Counted from the stretch's first letter, positions 17,308 through 26,657 are shown. The stretch: DNA of 64,000 nucleotides from Caldalkalibacillus salinus (GCF_016745835.1 NZ_JAERVL010000001.1:620001-684000), one strand, 5' to 3'. Made by a program: numbers and translations. The notes: a model not told the origin generated them from the letters alone.

Positions 17308-18018
17308 ATGTCGTACGATCAAGCTTATTTCTTTGATTTAGACGATACGCTCTATGATCAGTTAAGACCCTTTGTTGTAGCGATTGAAAAAACAAATATA
17401 AATATTGACACTCCATATAGTCAATTGTTCCATGACGTCAGAAGGGCGAGTGATCGGTTATGGGAAGCGTATGAGAATAAAAAGATGAGTCTCGAAGAAC
17501 TAAGGGTGCAAAGATTGATCCATGCTTTTCACAAGCACGGATACGAACTCTCAGTCAAACAGGCTCAGGACATACAAGATCGATACGAGGAGCAACAGGG
17601 CCTCATCTCCTTGTTTGAAGGGGCTATGACTTGTCTACAGGTGTTAGTCAAACGGCATCAATGTGTAGGGCTAATCACCAATGGTCCTGTTGCACATCAA
17701 ATGAGAAAGATTCGTACGTTAAAATTAGATACCATCATACCCCCAAGCCAGATCTTTATTTCGGATGCTATTGGCATAGCCAAGCCCGACCCTCGTATAT
17801 TTGAATATGTACAGGATGCACTAAGATTATCAGCTGATCGTTGCGTCTACGTCGGCGACACTTGGGCTAACGACGTAGAGCCTGCATTAAAAGCTGGCTG
17901 GACAAGCATTTGGTATAACCATCGTCGACGTGAGACAGAGTCAGCCTATCGTCCCCATGATACTATCTATGATTTTGAAGCATTACGCTCTAAGCTAGAG
18001 GCTGAGCAAGAGGTGTAA
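17308..18018 (+). CDS. HAD-superfamily phosphatase (subfamily IA, YjjG/YfnB-like) in the ara cluster
   Basis: 236-residue HAD hydrolase with motif I FFDLDDTLYD, motif II LITNGP, Lys in AKPDPRIFEYV and motif IV VYVGDTWANDVEPALKAGW. The cap is alpha-helical (between motifs I and II), unlike the NagD-type cap of B. subtilis AraL, so it is a positional analogue rather than an obvious orthologue. ATG 17284 has no SD; ATG 17308 lies about 12 nt after GGAGGA and starts MSYDQAYFFDLDD, so I prefer it. It follows araM by about 30 nt and is probably cotranscribed, with a phosphosugar or glycerol-phosphate substrate as a guess. Confidence 0.85.
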   Translation: MSYDQAYFFDLDDTLYDQLRPFVVAIEKTNINIDTPYSQLFHDVRRASDRLWEAYENKKMSLEELRVQRLIHAFHKHGYELSVKQAQDIQDRYEEQQGLISLFEGAMTCLQVLVKRHQCVGLITNGPVAHQMRKIRTLKLDTIIPPSQIFISDAIGIAKPDPRIFEYVQDALRLSADRCVYVGDTWANDVEPALKAGWTSIWYNHRRRETESAYRPHDTIYDFEALRSKLEAEQEV

Positions 18019-18067
18019 TAGATCATATTAATGCAAAGCAAAATCAGAAAGGCCAATACAATAATGG

Positions 18068-18131
18068 AAGCTCACGCTATAGGCGTAACGTCTAGGGAAC
18101 CTAGAGGGTCAGTAGCGATGAGCTTTTTTTA
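18068..18131 (+). terminator. Branched terminator or structured RNA after the HAD gene
   Basis: Outer arms AAGCTCA (18068-18074) and TGAGCTT (18119-18125) and GCTA/TAGC pair. A separate inner hairpin TCTAGG-GAA-CCTAGA lies at 18091-18105. Eight T follow (18124-18131). The three-part fold is more elaborate than a plain terminator. No known riboswitch consensus was recognised. Confidence 0.6.
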
Positions 18132-18214
18132 TTAATTAGACAGAAAATTCAGGTCATTTTTTAAATTCGCTCCTAATAGGGATTAAACATACAAGTCAAT
18201 CTTAATGGTCACTA

Positions 18215-18230
18215 AAATATACGTACCTAT
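18215..18230 (+). promoter_or_regulatory. Weak AraR box candidate before the sugar-binding lipoprotein
   Basis: AAATATACGTACCTAT shares TATACGTAC and 11 of 16 positions with the AraR consensus, about 120 bp before the lipoprotein start. A second ACGTAT-containing site about 31 bp downstream is weaker. Confidence 0.35.
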
Positions 18231-18349
18231 TGTAGCGTTTTGTAAAAAGGCACGTATGTTTTGAAGGGAGGAGGTTGAATTTCCGGGGAAGAGGTGAACA
18301 TCAGACACTCATACTTTTAGCTTGCTTAAATTAAGAAGGAGGTCATGTT

Positions 18350-19687
18350 ATGGGTATGAAAAAACATTTAATAAGCCTTATGGTGGTCGTTGTATTAGCC
18401 ATCATTCTGACGTCATGTGGTCAAGGCGAGACTGAAGCTGACAGCACAAGGTTGATCGGAGAGGAGCATGAGGGAGCAACAGAACTTTTATTCTGGACCT
18501 TTCAAGAACTTCACATCAACTTTTTTGAAAGCGCTATTATTCGCTGGAATGAAGAGCATCCAGACCGTCCTATCGCACTGAAAGCTGAAACTTATCCGTA
18601 CGATAATATGCATAATAATCTGTTGCTATCTTTGCAATCGGGAAAAGGTGCACCCGACCTTGTAGACATTGAGCTGGGGCGTTTTCCAAACTTTCTCCAA
18701 GGGGAGCCTCAATTAGAACCGATGAATGAATACGTTGAACCTCTTCTGGATCAATTTGTATCTTCACGATTTGATGTTTACGCCAAAGACGGGGTGTATT
18801 ATGGGTTACCGACACATGTCGGGGCCACAGTGATGTATTATAACCAGGCCATCATGGATGAAGCGGGTGTCGATATTGATCAGATTGAGACCTGGGAGGA
18901 CTACGTCGAGGCCGGTAAACAAGTGGTGGCTAACACTGATGCTGTTATGACAACAGTCGAAACCAATGACTACTGGGCTTATTGGCCTATGCTTAAGCAG
19001 CAAGGTTCGGACTTCTTTGACGCAAATGGTCAAGTCACTCTAGATCACAACACGAACATTGACACATTACAGTTTTTACAAGATCTCATTTATGATCATG
19101 AAATCGCTATGTTAACGCCCGGTGGAGACCATCACGCTGAAGAGTATTACGGATTTATGAACGATGAAGGTGCCGCTTCAGTGATGATGCCAATGTGGTA
19201 TATGGGTCGGTTTACGGATTACATGGAGGATCTAAACGGTAAAATGCGTATTCGCCCCTTACCACGGTGGGAAGAGGGGGGCGATCGTTCCGCTGGTGCT
19301 GGTGGTACAGGTACAGTGGTGACAAACCAAAGCGAACATGCCGATCTGGCAAAAGAATTCTTAGCTTTTGCTAAGCTATCAGAGCAAGGTAACATCGACC
19401 TTTGGCGAGTATTAGGGTTTGACCCACCTCGTTGGGATGTGTGGGACAGTCCTGAAATGTTAGAAGACAATCAGTACTATGAATACTTTAACGATGATAT
19501 TTTTGACATTCTACTAGAAATGAGAGATGAAATAGAGTCTATTCATATCAATGAACATAATCCTCTCGTCCAACAGCAATTAACAATAAATGTGTTAAAT
19601 AATGTGCTGCGCCAGCGTTCTCAAAGCCCTGAAGAAGCATTAAAAGAAGCCGCAGATGAGATCAGAGATCTGCAACAAAATAACTAA
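18350..19687 (+). CDS. Extracellular sugar-binding lipoprotein (AraN-like, family 1 SBP)
   Basis: 445-residue lipoprotein with lipobox LTSC (Cys23). Family 1 solute-binding fold: ELLFWTFQELHINFFESAIIRWNEEHPDRPI at the start, the VYYGLPTHVGATVMYYNQAIMDEAG segment, and GGTGTVVTNQSEHADLAKEFLAFAKL near the C-terminus. Place in the ara cluster and an AraR-like box suggest it captures arabino-oligosaccharides like AraN. Unlike B. subtilis, no araP or araQ permease genes follow. It must share permeases encoded elsewhere or serve as a sugar sensor. ATG 18350 follows AAGGAGG. Confidence 0.85.
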   Translation: MGMKKHLISLMVVVVLAIILTSCGQGETEADSTRLIGEEHEGATELLFWTFQELHINFFESAIIRWNEEHPDRPIALKAETYPYDNMHNNLLLSLQSGKGAPDLVDIELGRFPNFLQGEPQLEPMNEYVEPLLDQFVSSRFDVYAKDGVYYGLPTHVGATVMYYNQAIMDEAGVDIDQIETWEDYVEAGKQVVANTDAVMTTVETNDYWAYWPMLKQQGSDFFDANGQVTLDHNTNIDTLQFLQDLIYDHEIAMLTPGGDHHAEEYYGFMNDEGAASVMMPMWYMGRFTDYMEDLNGKMRIRPLPRWEEGGDRSAGAGGTGTVVTNQSEHADLAKEFLAFAKLSEQGNIDLWRVLGFDPPRWDVWDSPEMLEDNQYYEYFNDDIFDILLEMRDEIESIHINEHNPLVQQQLTINVLNNVLRQRSQSPEEALKEAADEIRDLQQNN

Positions 19688-19703
19688 TGCAATAAAAACA
19701 CTA

Positions 19704-19719
19704 ATATGTACGTACATAT
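19704..19719 (+). promoter_or_regulatory. AraR box (perfect palindrome)
   Basis: ATATGTACGTACATAT is a perfect 16-bp palindrome matching 14 of 16 bases of the AraR consensus. It lies 17 bp after the lipoprotein stop and 135 bp, centre to centre, before the box in the araD promoter. It could support looping or shut down readthrough. Confidence 0.7.
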
Positions 19720-19831
19720 AAAAACACCGCACTGTGAGATAAATCCCTTTTGATCAGGCAATATGTACGGTTGTGACTGTGTTGTTTTTCTTACTTAGCA
19801 ACAAAAAAAATAAAAATATTAAAAATTAGGA

Positions 19832-19861
19832 CTGCAAAATATGTACGTACAAGTGTATAAT
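19832..19861 (+). promoter_or_regulatory. araDBA promoter with embedded AraR box
   Basis: ATATGTACGTACAAGT (19839-19854) matches 14 of 16 AraR-box positions and fills the spacer between CTGCAA (19832-19837) and TATAAT (19856-19861). A repressor bound there would block RNA polymerase. Confidence 0.75.
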
Positions 19862-19897
19862 AGGGTTAGACATAACAGGAGAGAGGAGGAATAAAAC

Positions 19898-20593
19898 ATG
19901 TTAGAGGCGTTAAAAGAAAGCGTATGCAAAGCAAATCTAGCACTACCTCAATATGGACTGGTCACTTTTACTTGGGGAAATGTCAGTGGCATTGATCGAG
20001 AAAATGGATTAGTGGTGATTAAACCCAGTGGGGTTGAATATTCAGACCTCAAAAACGAGGATATGGTTGTCGTTGATTTAAAGGGGAATGTGGTTGAGGG
20101 GGATCTGAAGCCCTCCTCGGATACACCTACGCATTTGGCACTCTATCGTGAATTCGAAGATATTGGCGGTATCGTACATACGCACTCAACATGTGCGACG
20201 AGTTGGGCACAGGCTGGGGAGGACATTCCAATCCTAGGTACAACACAAGCTGATTATTTTTACGGTGATGTGCCTTGTACAAGAGAAATGACTGATGACG
20301 AAATTAACGGTGACTATGAGCTTGAAACGGGTCGTGTCATCGTTGAGACCTTCCACTCTTCTTCCTTAGATCCACTACAAATTCCGGGTGTCCTTGTTCA
20401 TTCTCATGCGCCTTTCACATGGGGAAAGGACGCTGAGGAGGCTGTATATCATGCCGTTGTGTTAGAGGAAGTGGCCCAAATGGCTTGGCGCACGAAAAGC
20501 ATTAAGCCTCAGGTCTCACGGATGAACCAAACGCTATTAGATCGTCACTTTTTACGCAAACATGGTGCAAACGCCTATTACGGGCAAAAGTAG
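19898..20593 (+). CDS. araD: L-ribulose-5-phosphate 4-epimerase
   Basis: Class II aldolase/epimerase of 231 residues converting L-ribulose 5-phosphate to D-xylulose 5-phosphate, the last step of arabinose catabolism. Zinc-binding segments are [15 protein letters not shown] and [33 protein letters not shown]. The phosphate-binding GNVSGIDRE and KPSGVEY are present. It is the first gene of an araD-araB-araA operon. SD GAGGAGG precedes the ATG. It shares its product with the xylAB pathway at the other end of the window. Confidence 0.96.
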   Translation: MLEALKESVCKANLALPQYGLVTFTWGNVSGIDRENGLVVIKPSGVEYSDLKNEDMVVVDLKGNVVEGDLKPSSDTPTHLALYREFEDIGGIVHTHSTCATSWAQAGEDIPILGTTQADYFYGDVPCTREMTDDEINGDYELETGRVIVETFHSSSLDPLQIPGVLVHSHAPFTWGKDAEEAVYHAVVLEEVAQMAWRTKSIKPQVSRMNQTLLDRHFLRKHGANAYYGQK

Positions 20594-20621
20594 CCAGTAT
20601 GGTTAAGGAGGTAAATAAATA

Positions 20622-22286
20622 ATGAAAAAATACGCCATTGGTATAGATTACGGCACATTATCTGGACGTGCCGTTCTCATAGACCTAGAAAATGGGCATG
20701 AAGTATCCAATCACGTCACCGAGTACAAGCATGGTGTCATAGACCAAGCTCTGCCTAACAGCGAAGTGGCCTTAGGTCATGAGTGGGCATTGCAGCATCC
20801 TCAAGATTACCTCGATGTTTTAACGGTGTCAGTTCCGGCTGTTATTCAAGAATCGAATATTGATCCACATGATGTGATCGGCATCGGCATTGATTTTACT
20901 GCTTGTACGATGTTGCCTGTCGATGAAGCGGGGGAACCATTATGCTTTGATCAAACGTGGCAAGCGCGCCCACATAGCTGGGTGAAGTTGTGGAAACATC
21001 ATGCTGCTCAAGATGAAGCCAACCGCTTGAATGAGATTGCCGCTTCACGAGGAGAAGCATTCCTTCCTAGATACGGTGGGAAGCTATCATCGGAATGGAT
21101 GGTGGCGAAAATATGGCAAATTTTAAATGAAGACGAAGAGATCTATGAGCACACTGATCGTTTCCTTGAGGCGACGGACTGGGTTGTGTCTAAGATGACA
21201 GGTCGTATCACTAGAAATAGTTGCACAGCAGGTTATAAGTCAATCTGGCACAAGACGGACGGTTATCCGTCAAAAGAGTTCTTCAAATCACTAGATCCTC
21301 GCTTGGAAAATGTTGTGGAGACTAAGCTACGAGGGGACATTTTACCATTAGGTACAAAAGCTGGCGAATTGACAGAGGACATGGCTAAAGCGATGGGTTT
21401 AAAGCCAGGAACGGCTGTTGCAGTCGGGAATGTGGATGCCCATGCTGCCGTACCTGGTGTGGGGGTTGTCACTCCGGGAAAGCTTGTGATGGCGATGGGG
21501 ACATCAATCTGTCATATGCTTTTAGGCACCGAAGAAAAACAAGTTGAGGGTATGTGTGGCGTCGTTGAGGACGGCATCATCCCTGGATACTTAGGCTATG
21601 AAGCGGGACAGTCCGCTGTAGGAGATATTTTTGCTTGGTATGTTGATCATGCCGTGCCAGCTTATGTTCAGCATGAGGCTGAGAAAGAGGGCCTAAATGT
21701 CCATCAGTACCTTGAACAAAGAGCGGCCACTTACAAGCCGGGTGAGTCAGGGCTGCTCGCGTTAGACTGGTGGAATGGAAATCGCTCTGTGCTGGTAGAC
21801 ACCGACCTCAGTGGATTATTAATCGGTTGTACGTTGTTGACTAAGCCGGAAGAGATTTACCGAGCTTTGCTAGAAGCGACAGCCTTCGGCACGAGGAAAA
21901 TTGTAGACGCTTTCCACCAAAACGGTGTGGAGGTAAACGAGTTATATGCTTGTGGTGGGTTACCTCAACAAAACGAGTTACTCATGCAGATATACGCTGA
22001 TGTGACGAATAGAGAAATTAAAGTGGCTGCTTCTAAACAAACACCTGCCTTAGGCGCTGCTATGTTCGGAGCCGTGGCTGCAGGTGAAGAAGAAGGTGGC
22101 TACCGTAATATTACCGAGGCTGCCAAACGCATGGGGCGTGTGAAGGAAGAGACGTACAAACCAATTCCGGAGAATGTCGCCATTTATGAGAAGCTATACC
22201 AGGAATATACAAGATTACACGACTACTTTGGTCGAGGTGAGAATGACATCATGAAAAGGCTTAAAGCCCTTAAAGAAGAGTCATAA
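20622..22286 (+). CDS. araB: L-ribulokinase
   Basis: FGGY kinase of 554 residues phosphorylating L-ribulose. N-terminal [16 protein letters not shown], the AraB-type segment [31 protein letters not shown] in the central hinge, and [24 protein letters not shown] for the C-terminal ATP-binding domain. The length and the GTLSGRA motif distinguish it from xylulokinase. It follows araD by 28 nt with SD AAGGAGG. Confidence 0.96.
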   Translation: MKKYAIGIDYGTLSGRAVLIDLENGHEVSNHVTEYKHGVIDQALPNSEVALGHEWALQHPQDYLDVLTVSVPAVIQESNIDPHDVIGIGIDFTACTMLPVDEAGEPLCFDQTWQARPHSWVKLWKHHAAQDEANRLNEIAASRGEAFLPRYGGKLSSEWMVAKIWQILNEDEEIYEHTDRFLEATDWVVSKMTGRITRNSCTAGYKSIWHKTDGYPSKEFFKSLDPRLENVVETKLRGDILPLGTKAGELTEDMAKAMGLKPGTAVAVGNVDAHAAVPGVGVVTPGKLVMAMGTSICHMLLGTEEKQVEGMCGVVEDGIIPGYLGYEAGQSAVGDIFAWYVDHAVPAYVQHEAEKEGLNVHQYLEQRAATYKPGESGLLALDWWNGNRSVLVDTDLSGLLIGCTLLTKPEEIYRALLEATAFGTRKIVDAFHQNGVEVNELYACGGLPQQNELLMQIYADVTNREIKVAASKQTPALGAAMFGAVAAGEEEGGYRNITEAAKRMGRVKEETYKPIPENVAIYEKLYQEYTRLHDYFGRGENDIMKRLKALKEES

Positions 22287-22438
22287 GCCTGGTCTATCTC
22301 TATCTAAAGAAACTCAAGGATCGCCTAATATCAAAGCCTAATAAAAGACAAGGGCGGCCAATCACAGGTTCGATAAAGGCCACTTTTAACCTAATCATGA
22401 TTTGATAGCAAAAGATACCTTCTGGGAGGGAGAGTCAT

Positions 22439-23929
22439 ATGTTAAAAACGAAACAATATCAATTTTGGTTTGTGACTGGTAGTCAGCATTTATACGGTGA
22501 AGAAGCGATTAGAGAGGTTGAAAGCCACGCCTCACAGATGGTACAGGCATTAAATGAGGACAGTCGCATACCGTACGAGATTGTACTCAAACCAGTTCAA
22601 ACAACCCCGGATGCCATTCGTCACGTATGTGCGTCCGCAAGTGTCGATGAGGACTGTGCGGGTGTGATCACTTGGATGCACACCTTTTCCCCAGCAAAAA
22701 TGTGGATCGGAGGGCTATCAGAGCTTCGAAAGCCTCTATTACATCTACATACGCAGTTTAACCGTGATATCCCTTGGGGAGACATTGATATGGACTTTAT
22801 GAACCTTAACCAGTCCGCACATGGCGATCGAGAGTATGGGTTTATTGGGGCTCGGATGAACGTTGCAAGGAAGGTTGTCGTCGGACATTGGGAGGATCAA
22901 ACCGTTAGAAGACGTCTTTCAGAATGGATGCGTACGGCGGTTGCCTTTACAGACGGAAAGCATCTTAAGGTCGCTCGCTTTGGTGATAACATGCGTGAAG
23001 TGGCTGTCACTGAAGGTGATAAGGTTGAAGCGCAAATGAAGTTTGGATGGTCCATATCTGCTTTTGGCATCGGTGACCTTGTGCAACGTATGAAGGACAT
23101 TTCCGACTCTGAAGTGAATGCGCTTTATGAAGAATATGAGGAGCAGTATGACATTGACCCTCAGGCGAAGCGCTCACCGGAATATCGGGACGCGATATTA
23201 GAACAAGCGAGAATTGAGTTAGGCATGAAGTCTTTCTTAGAAGAAGGCGGGTTTAGCGCATTTACGACGAACTTTGAGGACCTCCATGGGATGAAACAGC
23301 TTCCAGGTCTAGCCGTCCAACGTCTAATGGCCCAAGGATACGGTTTTGGTGGAGAAGGGGATTGGAAAACGGCCGCACTTTTAAGAATGATGAAAATCAT
23401 AGCTGACGGAAAAGGCACATCCTTTATGGAGGACTATACGTATCATTTGGAACCGAACAATAACCTAGTGCTAGGCTCACACATGCTAGAGGTTTGTCCG
23501 ACAGTGGCGGCCACTCGTCCAAAAATTGAAGTACACCCACTTTCAATCGGAGGAAAAGAAGATCCGGCACGTATGGTCTTTGACGGTGCTGAAGGTCCCG
23601 CATTGAATGCGTCTTTAGTTGATATGGGTCATCGTTTCCGACTTGTGATTAATGAGGTGGATGCTGTTAAACCTACGCATGACATGCCAAATTTGCCTGT
23701 TGCAAAAGTCCTATGGAAGCCACGACCATCATTAAGTGAAGCGACAGAAGCGTGGATCCATGCCGGTGGGGCTCATCATACGGTCTTCTCTTTCCAAGTG
23801 ACACCCGAACAGCTACATGATTGGTCCGTATTAACCGACATTGAGTGTGTCACGATTAACGAATCGACGAAAGTGTCTGAATTCCAAAAGGAACTCCAAT
23901 GGAACGAGATCGCACGTAGATTATCGTAA
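22439..23929 (+). CDS. araA: L-arabinose isomerase
   Basis: Isomerises L-arabinose to L-ribulose, using Mn2+. 496 residues, the standard length. Landmarks are FVTGSQHLYGEEAI at the N-terminus, WMHTFSPAKMWIGGL, ARFGDNMREVAVTEGDKVEAQ, GYGFGGEGDWKTAALLR with a metal Glu, TSFMEDYTYHLEP with a second Glu, and H in AGGAHHTVFS near the C-terminus. It is the last catabolic gene of the operon, 152 bp after araB. SD GGGAGGGAG precedes ATG 22439. Confidence 0.97.
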   Translation: MLKTKQYQFWFVTGSQHLYGEEAIREVESHASQMVQALNEDSRIPYEIVLKPVQTTPDAIRHVCASASVDEDCAGVITWMHTFSPAKMWIGGLSELRKPLLHLHTQFNRDIPWGDIDMDFMNLNQSAHGDREYGFIGARMNVARKVVVGHWEDQTVRRRLSEWMRTAVAFTDGKHLKVARFGDNMREVAVTEGDKVEAQMKFGWSISAFGIGDLVQRMKDISDSEVNALYEEYEEQYDIDPQAKRSPEYRDAILEQARIELGMKSFLEEGGFSAFTTNFEDLHGMKQLPGLAVQRLMAQGYGFGGEGDWKTAALLRMMKIIADGKGTSFMEDYTYHLEPNNNLVLGSHMLEVCPTVAATRPKIEVHPLSIGGKEDPARMVFDGAEGPALNASLVDMGHRFRLVINEVDAVKPTHDMPNLPVAKVLWKPRPSLSEATEAWIHAGGAHHTVFSFQVTPEQLHDWSVLTDIECVTINESTKVSEFQKELQWNEIARRLS

Positions 23930-23979
23930 CTTGCAAACCTCACATGAACTTTGCAGAGTGTGTTCATGTTATGGTAATC

Positions 23980-24007
23980 TTGACTTATACGTACATATAG
24001 GTAATAT
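23980..24007 (+). promoter_or_regulatory. araR promoter with AraR box
   Basis: TTGACT (23980-23985), a 16-bp spacer and TAATAT (24002-24007). ACTTATACGTACATAT (23983-23998) overlaps the -35 and spacer and matches 13 of 16 AraR-box positions, suggesting autoregulation. Confidence 0.65.
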
Positions 24008-24058
24008 TTGACGTTGTGCGATGATGTCAAGAACCATATATAGAATCGAGGTATTGAA

Positions 24059-25162
24059 GTGCAAACAAAATATAATAAAGTGAAACAAGCCATTAGATCA
24101 CAAATACTTGATGGGACCTTTGTCCCCCATCAGAAGATTAGCTCAGAAAATGAGTTGATGAAAGAGTTCGGTGTGAGTCGTCATACCATCCGCGTGGCCA
24201 TAGGAGAACTTGTTAATGAAGGTTGGCTGTACCGGGAGCAAGGCGCTGGTACATTTTGTGCCGATCGTTCATTACAAGACGTCAAAAACCATGATCAGAA
24301 AAATATCGCTATCATGACAACGTATATTTCGGATTATATCTTCCCAGAGATTATACGAGGAGCTGAATCGTACCTTAGTTCGTTGGGCTACCAGGTGAGT
24401 CTATTTAGTACCAACAATAATTTAGATAACGAAAAAAGAGTACTAGAAAATATACTCACCCAAGGTGTAGATGGTCTGATCATTGAACCGACCAAGAGTG
24501 CATTTTCCAATCCTAATATTAATTATTATCTTAATCTTGAGCGTTCAAATATTCCTTATATCATGGTGAACGCTTTCTACGATGAGCTCGAGCCGCTATG
24601 TATCATGATGGATGATGAGAAGGGTGGCTTTATTCAAACGGAACATCTAATAGAGAAAGGGCACCGTACCATCCTTGGTTTTTTCCAAACGGATGATATG
24701 CAAGGTGTGAAGCGTATGAAAGGCTATATCAAGGCTCATCGTGTGCACCAAATTCCTATTAATCCGAAGCATATGATTACTTATTATTCAGAAGAAAAAA
24801 AGACAAAGCCTATTCAGGAGCTCAAAAACCTGTTAGGAAACCAAGAGGATAAACCCACTGCGATCGTAGGATATAACGATGAGCTTGTCCTACAGTTGTT
24901 AGATGTCCTGAGAGAACAGAAAATACAAGTGCCTAGGGACATGTCCATCGTGGGCTATGACAGCTCATCTTTAGCACAGGTATCTGAGGTGAAGTTGTCA
25001 TCCATCCATCATCCAAAACATGTAATGGGAGAAACGGCAGCCAAAATGATTGTCGATTTAATCAGGGAAAAACATGCCACATCTAAAAAAGAGAAAACCG
25101 AGTTGGACAGTGTCATATACGAGCCTGAATTAATCATCCGTCAGTCTACTAAAGCGTTATAA
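24059..25162 (+). CDS. araR: AraR arabinose repressor (GntR HTH with LacI-type effector domain)
   Basis: 367 residues. N-terminal GntR winged helix (YNKVKQAIRSQILDGTF, ENELMKEFGVSRHTIRVAIGELVNEGWLYREQGAGTF) joined to a LacI/GalR-like sugar-binding domain from about residue 78 (NIAIMTTYISDYIFPEIIRGAESYL) to VKLSSIHHPKHVMGETAAKMIVDLI. This chimeric layout is diagnostic of AraR, which leaves its operators when L-arabinose binds. Boxes before araD and araR itself fit this. GTG 24059 follows GAGG. Confidence 0.95.
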   Translation: MQTKYNKVKQAIRSQILDGTFVPHQKISSENELMKEFGVSRHTIRVAIGELVNEGWLYREQGAGTFCADRSLQDVKNHDQKNIAIMTTYISDYIFPEIIRGAESYLSSLGYQVSLFSTNNNLDNEKRVLENILTQGVDGLIIEPTKSAFSNPNINYYLNLERSNIPYIMVNAFYDELEPLCIMMDDEKGGFIQTEHLIEKGHRTILGFFQTDDMQGVKRMKGYIKAHRVHQIPINPKHMITYYSEEKKTKPIQELKNLLGNQEDKPTAIVGYNDELVLQLLDVLREQKIQVPRDMSIVGYDSSSLAQVSEVKLSSIHHPKHVMGETAAKMIVDLIREKHATSKKEKTELDSVIYEPELIIRQSTKAL

Positions 25163-25169
25163 AACATCA

Positions 25170-25212
25170 TTTCCGTCACTCACTAAGTTTGAGGACGGGA
25201 ATTTTTTTTTTT
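25170..25212 (+). terminator. Terminator after araR
   Basis: TTCCGTCACTCA pairs with TGAGGACGGGAA with one bulge and one mismatch, then eleven T. Its right arm lies inside the 3' end of the DUF3231 remnant on the other strand. Confidence 0.8.
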
Positions 25213-25356
25213 GGCTAACTTATCTCTATCTGCAAACGTGGGTGGCTGCTCTAGCCAACCCTTCCGAATTAAGATATTGGTGCCATCCTCGGCAAATTTG
25301 CCTATTTCAATCATCAAGCGAGAATAGTGTGACATAATATCACGTCTATGGAACGA
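25183..25356 (-). pseudogene. C-terminal remnant of a DUF3231 gene
   Basis: The minus strand reads 57 codons from just after a TAA (25357-25359) to TAG 25183. HRRDIMSHYSRLMIEIGKF and GWLEQPPTFADRDKLAK align well with NRRDLGTHYLRLIPELIKY and GWMEKPPSATDRKALAK at the end of the DUF3231 gene at 38.4 kb. No start codon or SD lies at its head, and the preceding roughly 280 residues of a full gene are missing. It is therefore a decayed remnant, and its 3' end now overlaps the araR terminator. Confidence 0.75.
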
Positions 25357-25541
25357 TTATTCCCTTCATTTATCACTCACTATTTTTCATATATAATGAA
25401 CGTGATAGTTCAAATTTTTGATTAATTCTATTTTAAAGTAAAAGACGTTTATTGGGCGTGGAAACAATGATCATGAGACTGTTTACTTAACCATTTTAGT
25501 TCGGAACAAGTCATAGGCCTAGGGAAATTGAGGAGAGTAGT

Positions 25542-26657
25542 ATGATTAATGACGTCATTATATATATACTTGTCGTGTTTTTGTGTATGGGCGCCATCGA
25601 TTATTGTATGGACAACCGTTTTGGATTAGGTGATAAATTTAAGGAAGGTTTTATGGCTATGGGGACATTGACTTTAGCCATGGTTGGTATTGTGTCTCTG
25701 GCCCCTTTGATAGCTTCAGTTCTCTTACCTATCGTCGGTCCCGTTTATGGGTGGATCGGAGCAGATCCTGCGGCGTTTGCCAACACGATTCTAGCATTGG
25801 ATATGGGGGGATACGCATTAGCCCAAGAAATGGGGCAAAATCAGGAGGCGGCGTTGTTTTCCTGGGTTTTTCTCGGGACGATGATGGGGCCTACCATTGT
25901 TTTTACAATCCCTGTGGCGTTGAGCCTTATACGAAAAGAAGATCACGACGTTTTTGCCAAGGGCATTTTAGTAGGAATGACAACGATCCCCATCGGTTGC
26001 TTTGTTGGGGCTGTTTTAGCTGGATTAGACATCACAATGGTCATTAGGAATCTCATTCCGACCGTTATCTTTTCGGCCTTCATCCTTTTAGGTCTGTGTA
26101 AATTCCCAACTCAAATCATGAAGGGCTTTCATTTTTTTGGCAAAGCGATTAAAGTTATAGCTACGATCGGTTTGTCATGTATTATCATTGAGACCTTAAC
26201 GGGACACGTCATTATACCTGGTATGACCCCAGTTGAAGAAGGGTTTAAAATCGTTGGTATGATTGCCATGGTCCTTGCGGGTGCTTTCCCTTTGGTGGCG
26301 TTTGTTACCAAGGTATTTCAGACGCCATTAAGCAAAGCAGGGGCACTACTGCGTGTAGACGCTCATACCACAGCGGGGTTGATTGCTGCTCTTGCTCACG
26401 CCATCCCGATGTTCGCTATGTTAAAGAACATGGATGAAAGAGGTAAGATTATAAATGTGGCCTTTGCTGTAAGTGGCGCCTTTGTTTTTGGCGGTCACTT
26501 GGCCTTTGTTGCTGGTATTAATAAGGAAATGGTCTTCGCCATGATCATTGGAAAGCTCACGAGTGGGGTCACAGCTATTATTTTAGCCATTGTGGTCACT
26601 TCAAACATAGCGAGTGGAAAAGAGAGCTCATCTAGAGTGAAAGGGTTCACTGTATAA
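25542..26657 (+). CDS. eutH: Ethanolamine permease EutH
   Basis: 371-residue polytopic protein with about ten helices. Family landmarks are GAIDYCMDNRFGLGDKFKEGFMAMGTLTLAMVGI at the N-terminus, ILALDMGGYALAQ, and a C-terminal AHAIPMFAMLKNMDERGKIINVAFAVSGAFVFGGHLAF. EutH carries ethanolamine across the membrane, mainly at low pH, for ammonia-lyase catabolism. No eutBC, microcompartment or regulator genes are adjacent, so the rest of the pathway must be elsewhere or absent. SD GAGGAGAG precedes the ATG. Confidence 0.92.
   Translation: MINDVIIYILVVFLCMGAIDYCMDNRFGLGDKFKEGFMAMGTLTLAMVGIVSLAPLIASVLLPIVGPVYGWIGADPAAFANTILALDMGGYALAQEMGQNQEAALFSWVFLGTMMGPTIVFTIPVALSLIRKEDHDVFAKGILVGMTTIPIGCFVGAVLAGLDITMVIRNLIPTVIFSAFILLGLCKFPTQIMKGFHFFGKAIKVIATIGLSCIIIETLTGHVIIPGMTPVEEGFKIVGMIAMVLAGAFPLVAFVTKVFQTPLSKAGALLRVDAHTTAGLIAALAHAIPMFAMLKNMDERGKIINVAFAVSGAFVFGGHLAFVAGINKEMVFAMIIGKLTSGVTAIILAIVVTSNIASGKESSSRVKGFTV

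Noticed and set aside
18091-18110. CTAGGGAACC as part of a guanidine-I (ykkC) riboswitch
   Set aside because: The second conserved part of that riboswitch is absent and downstream genes do not fit.
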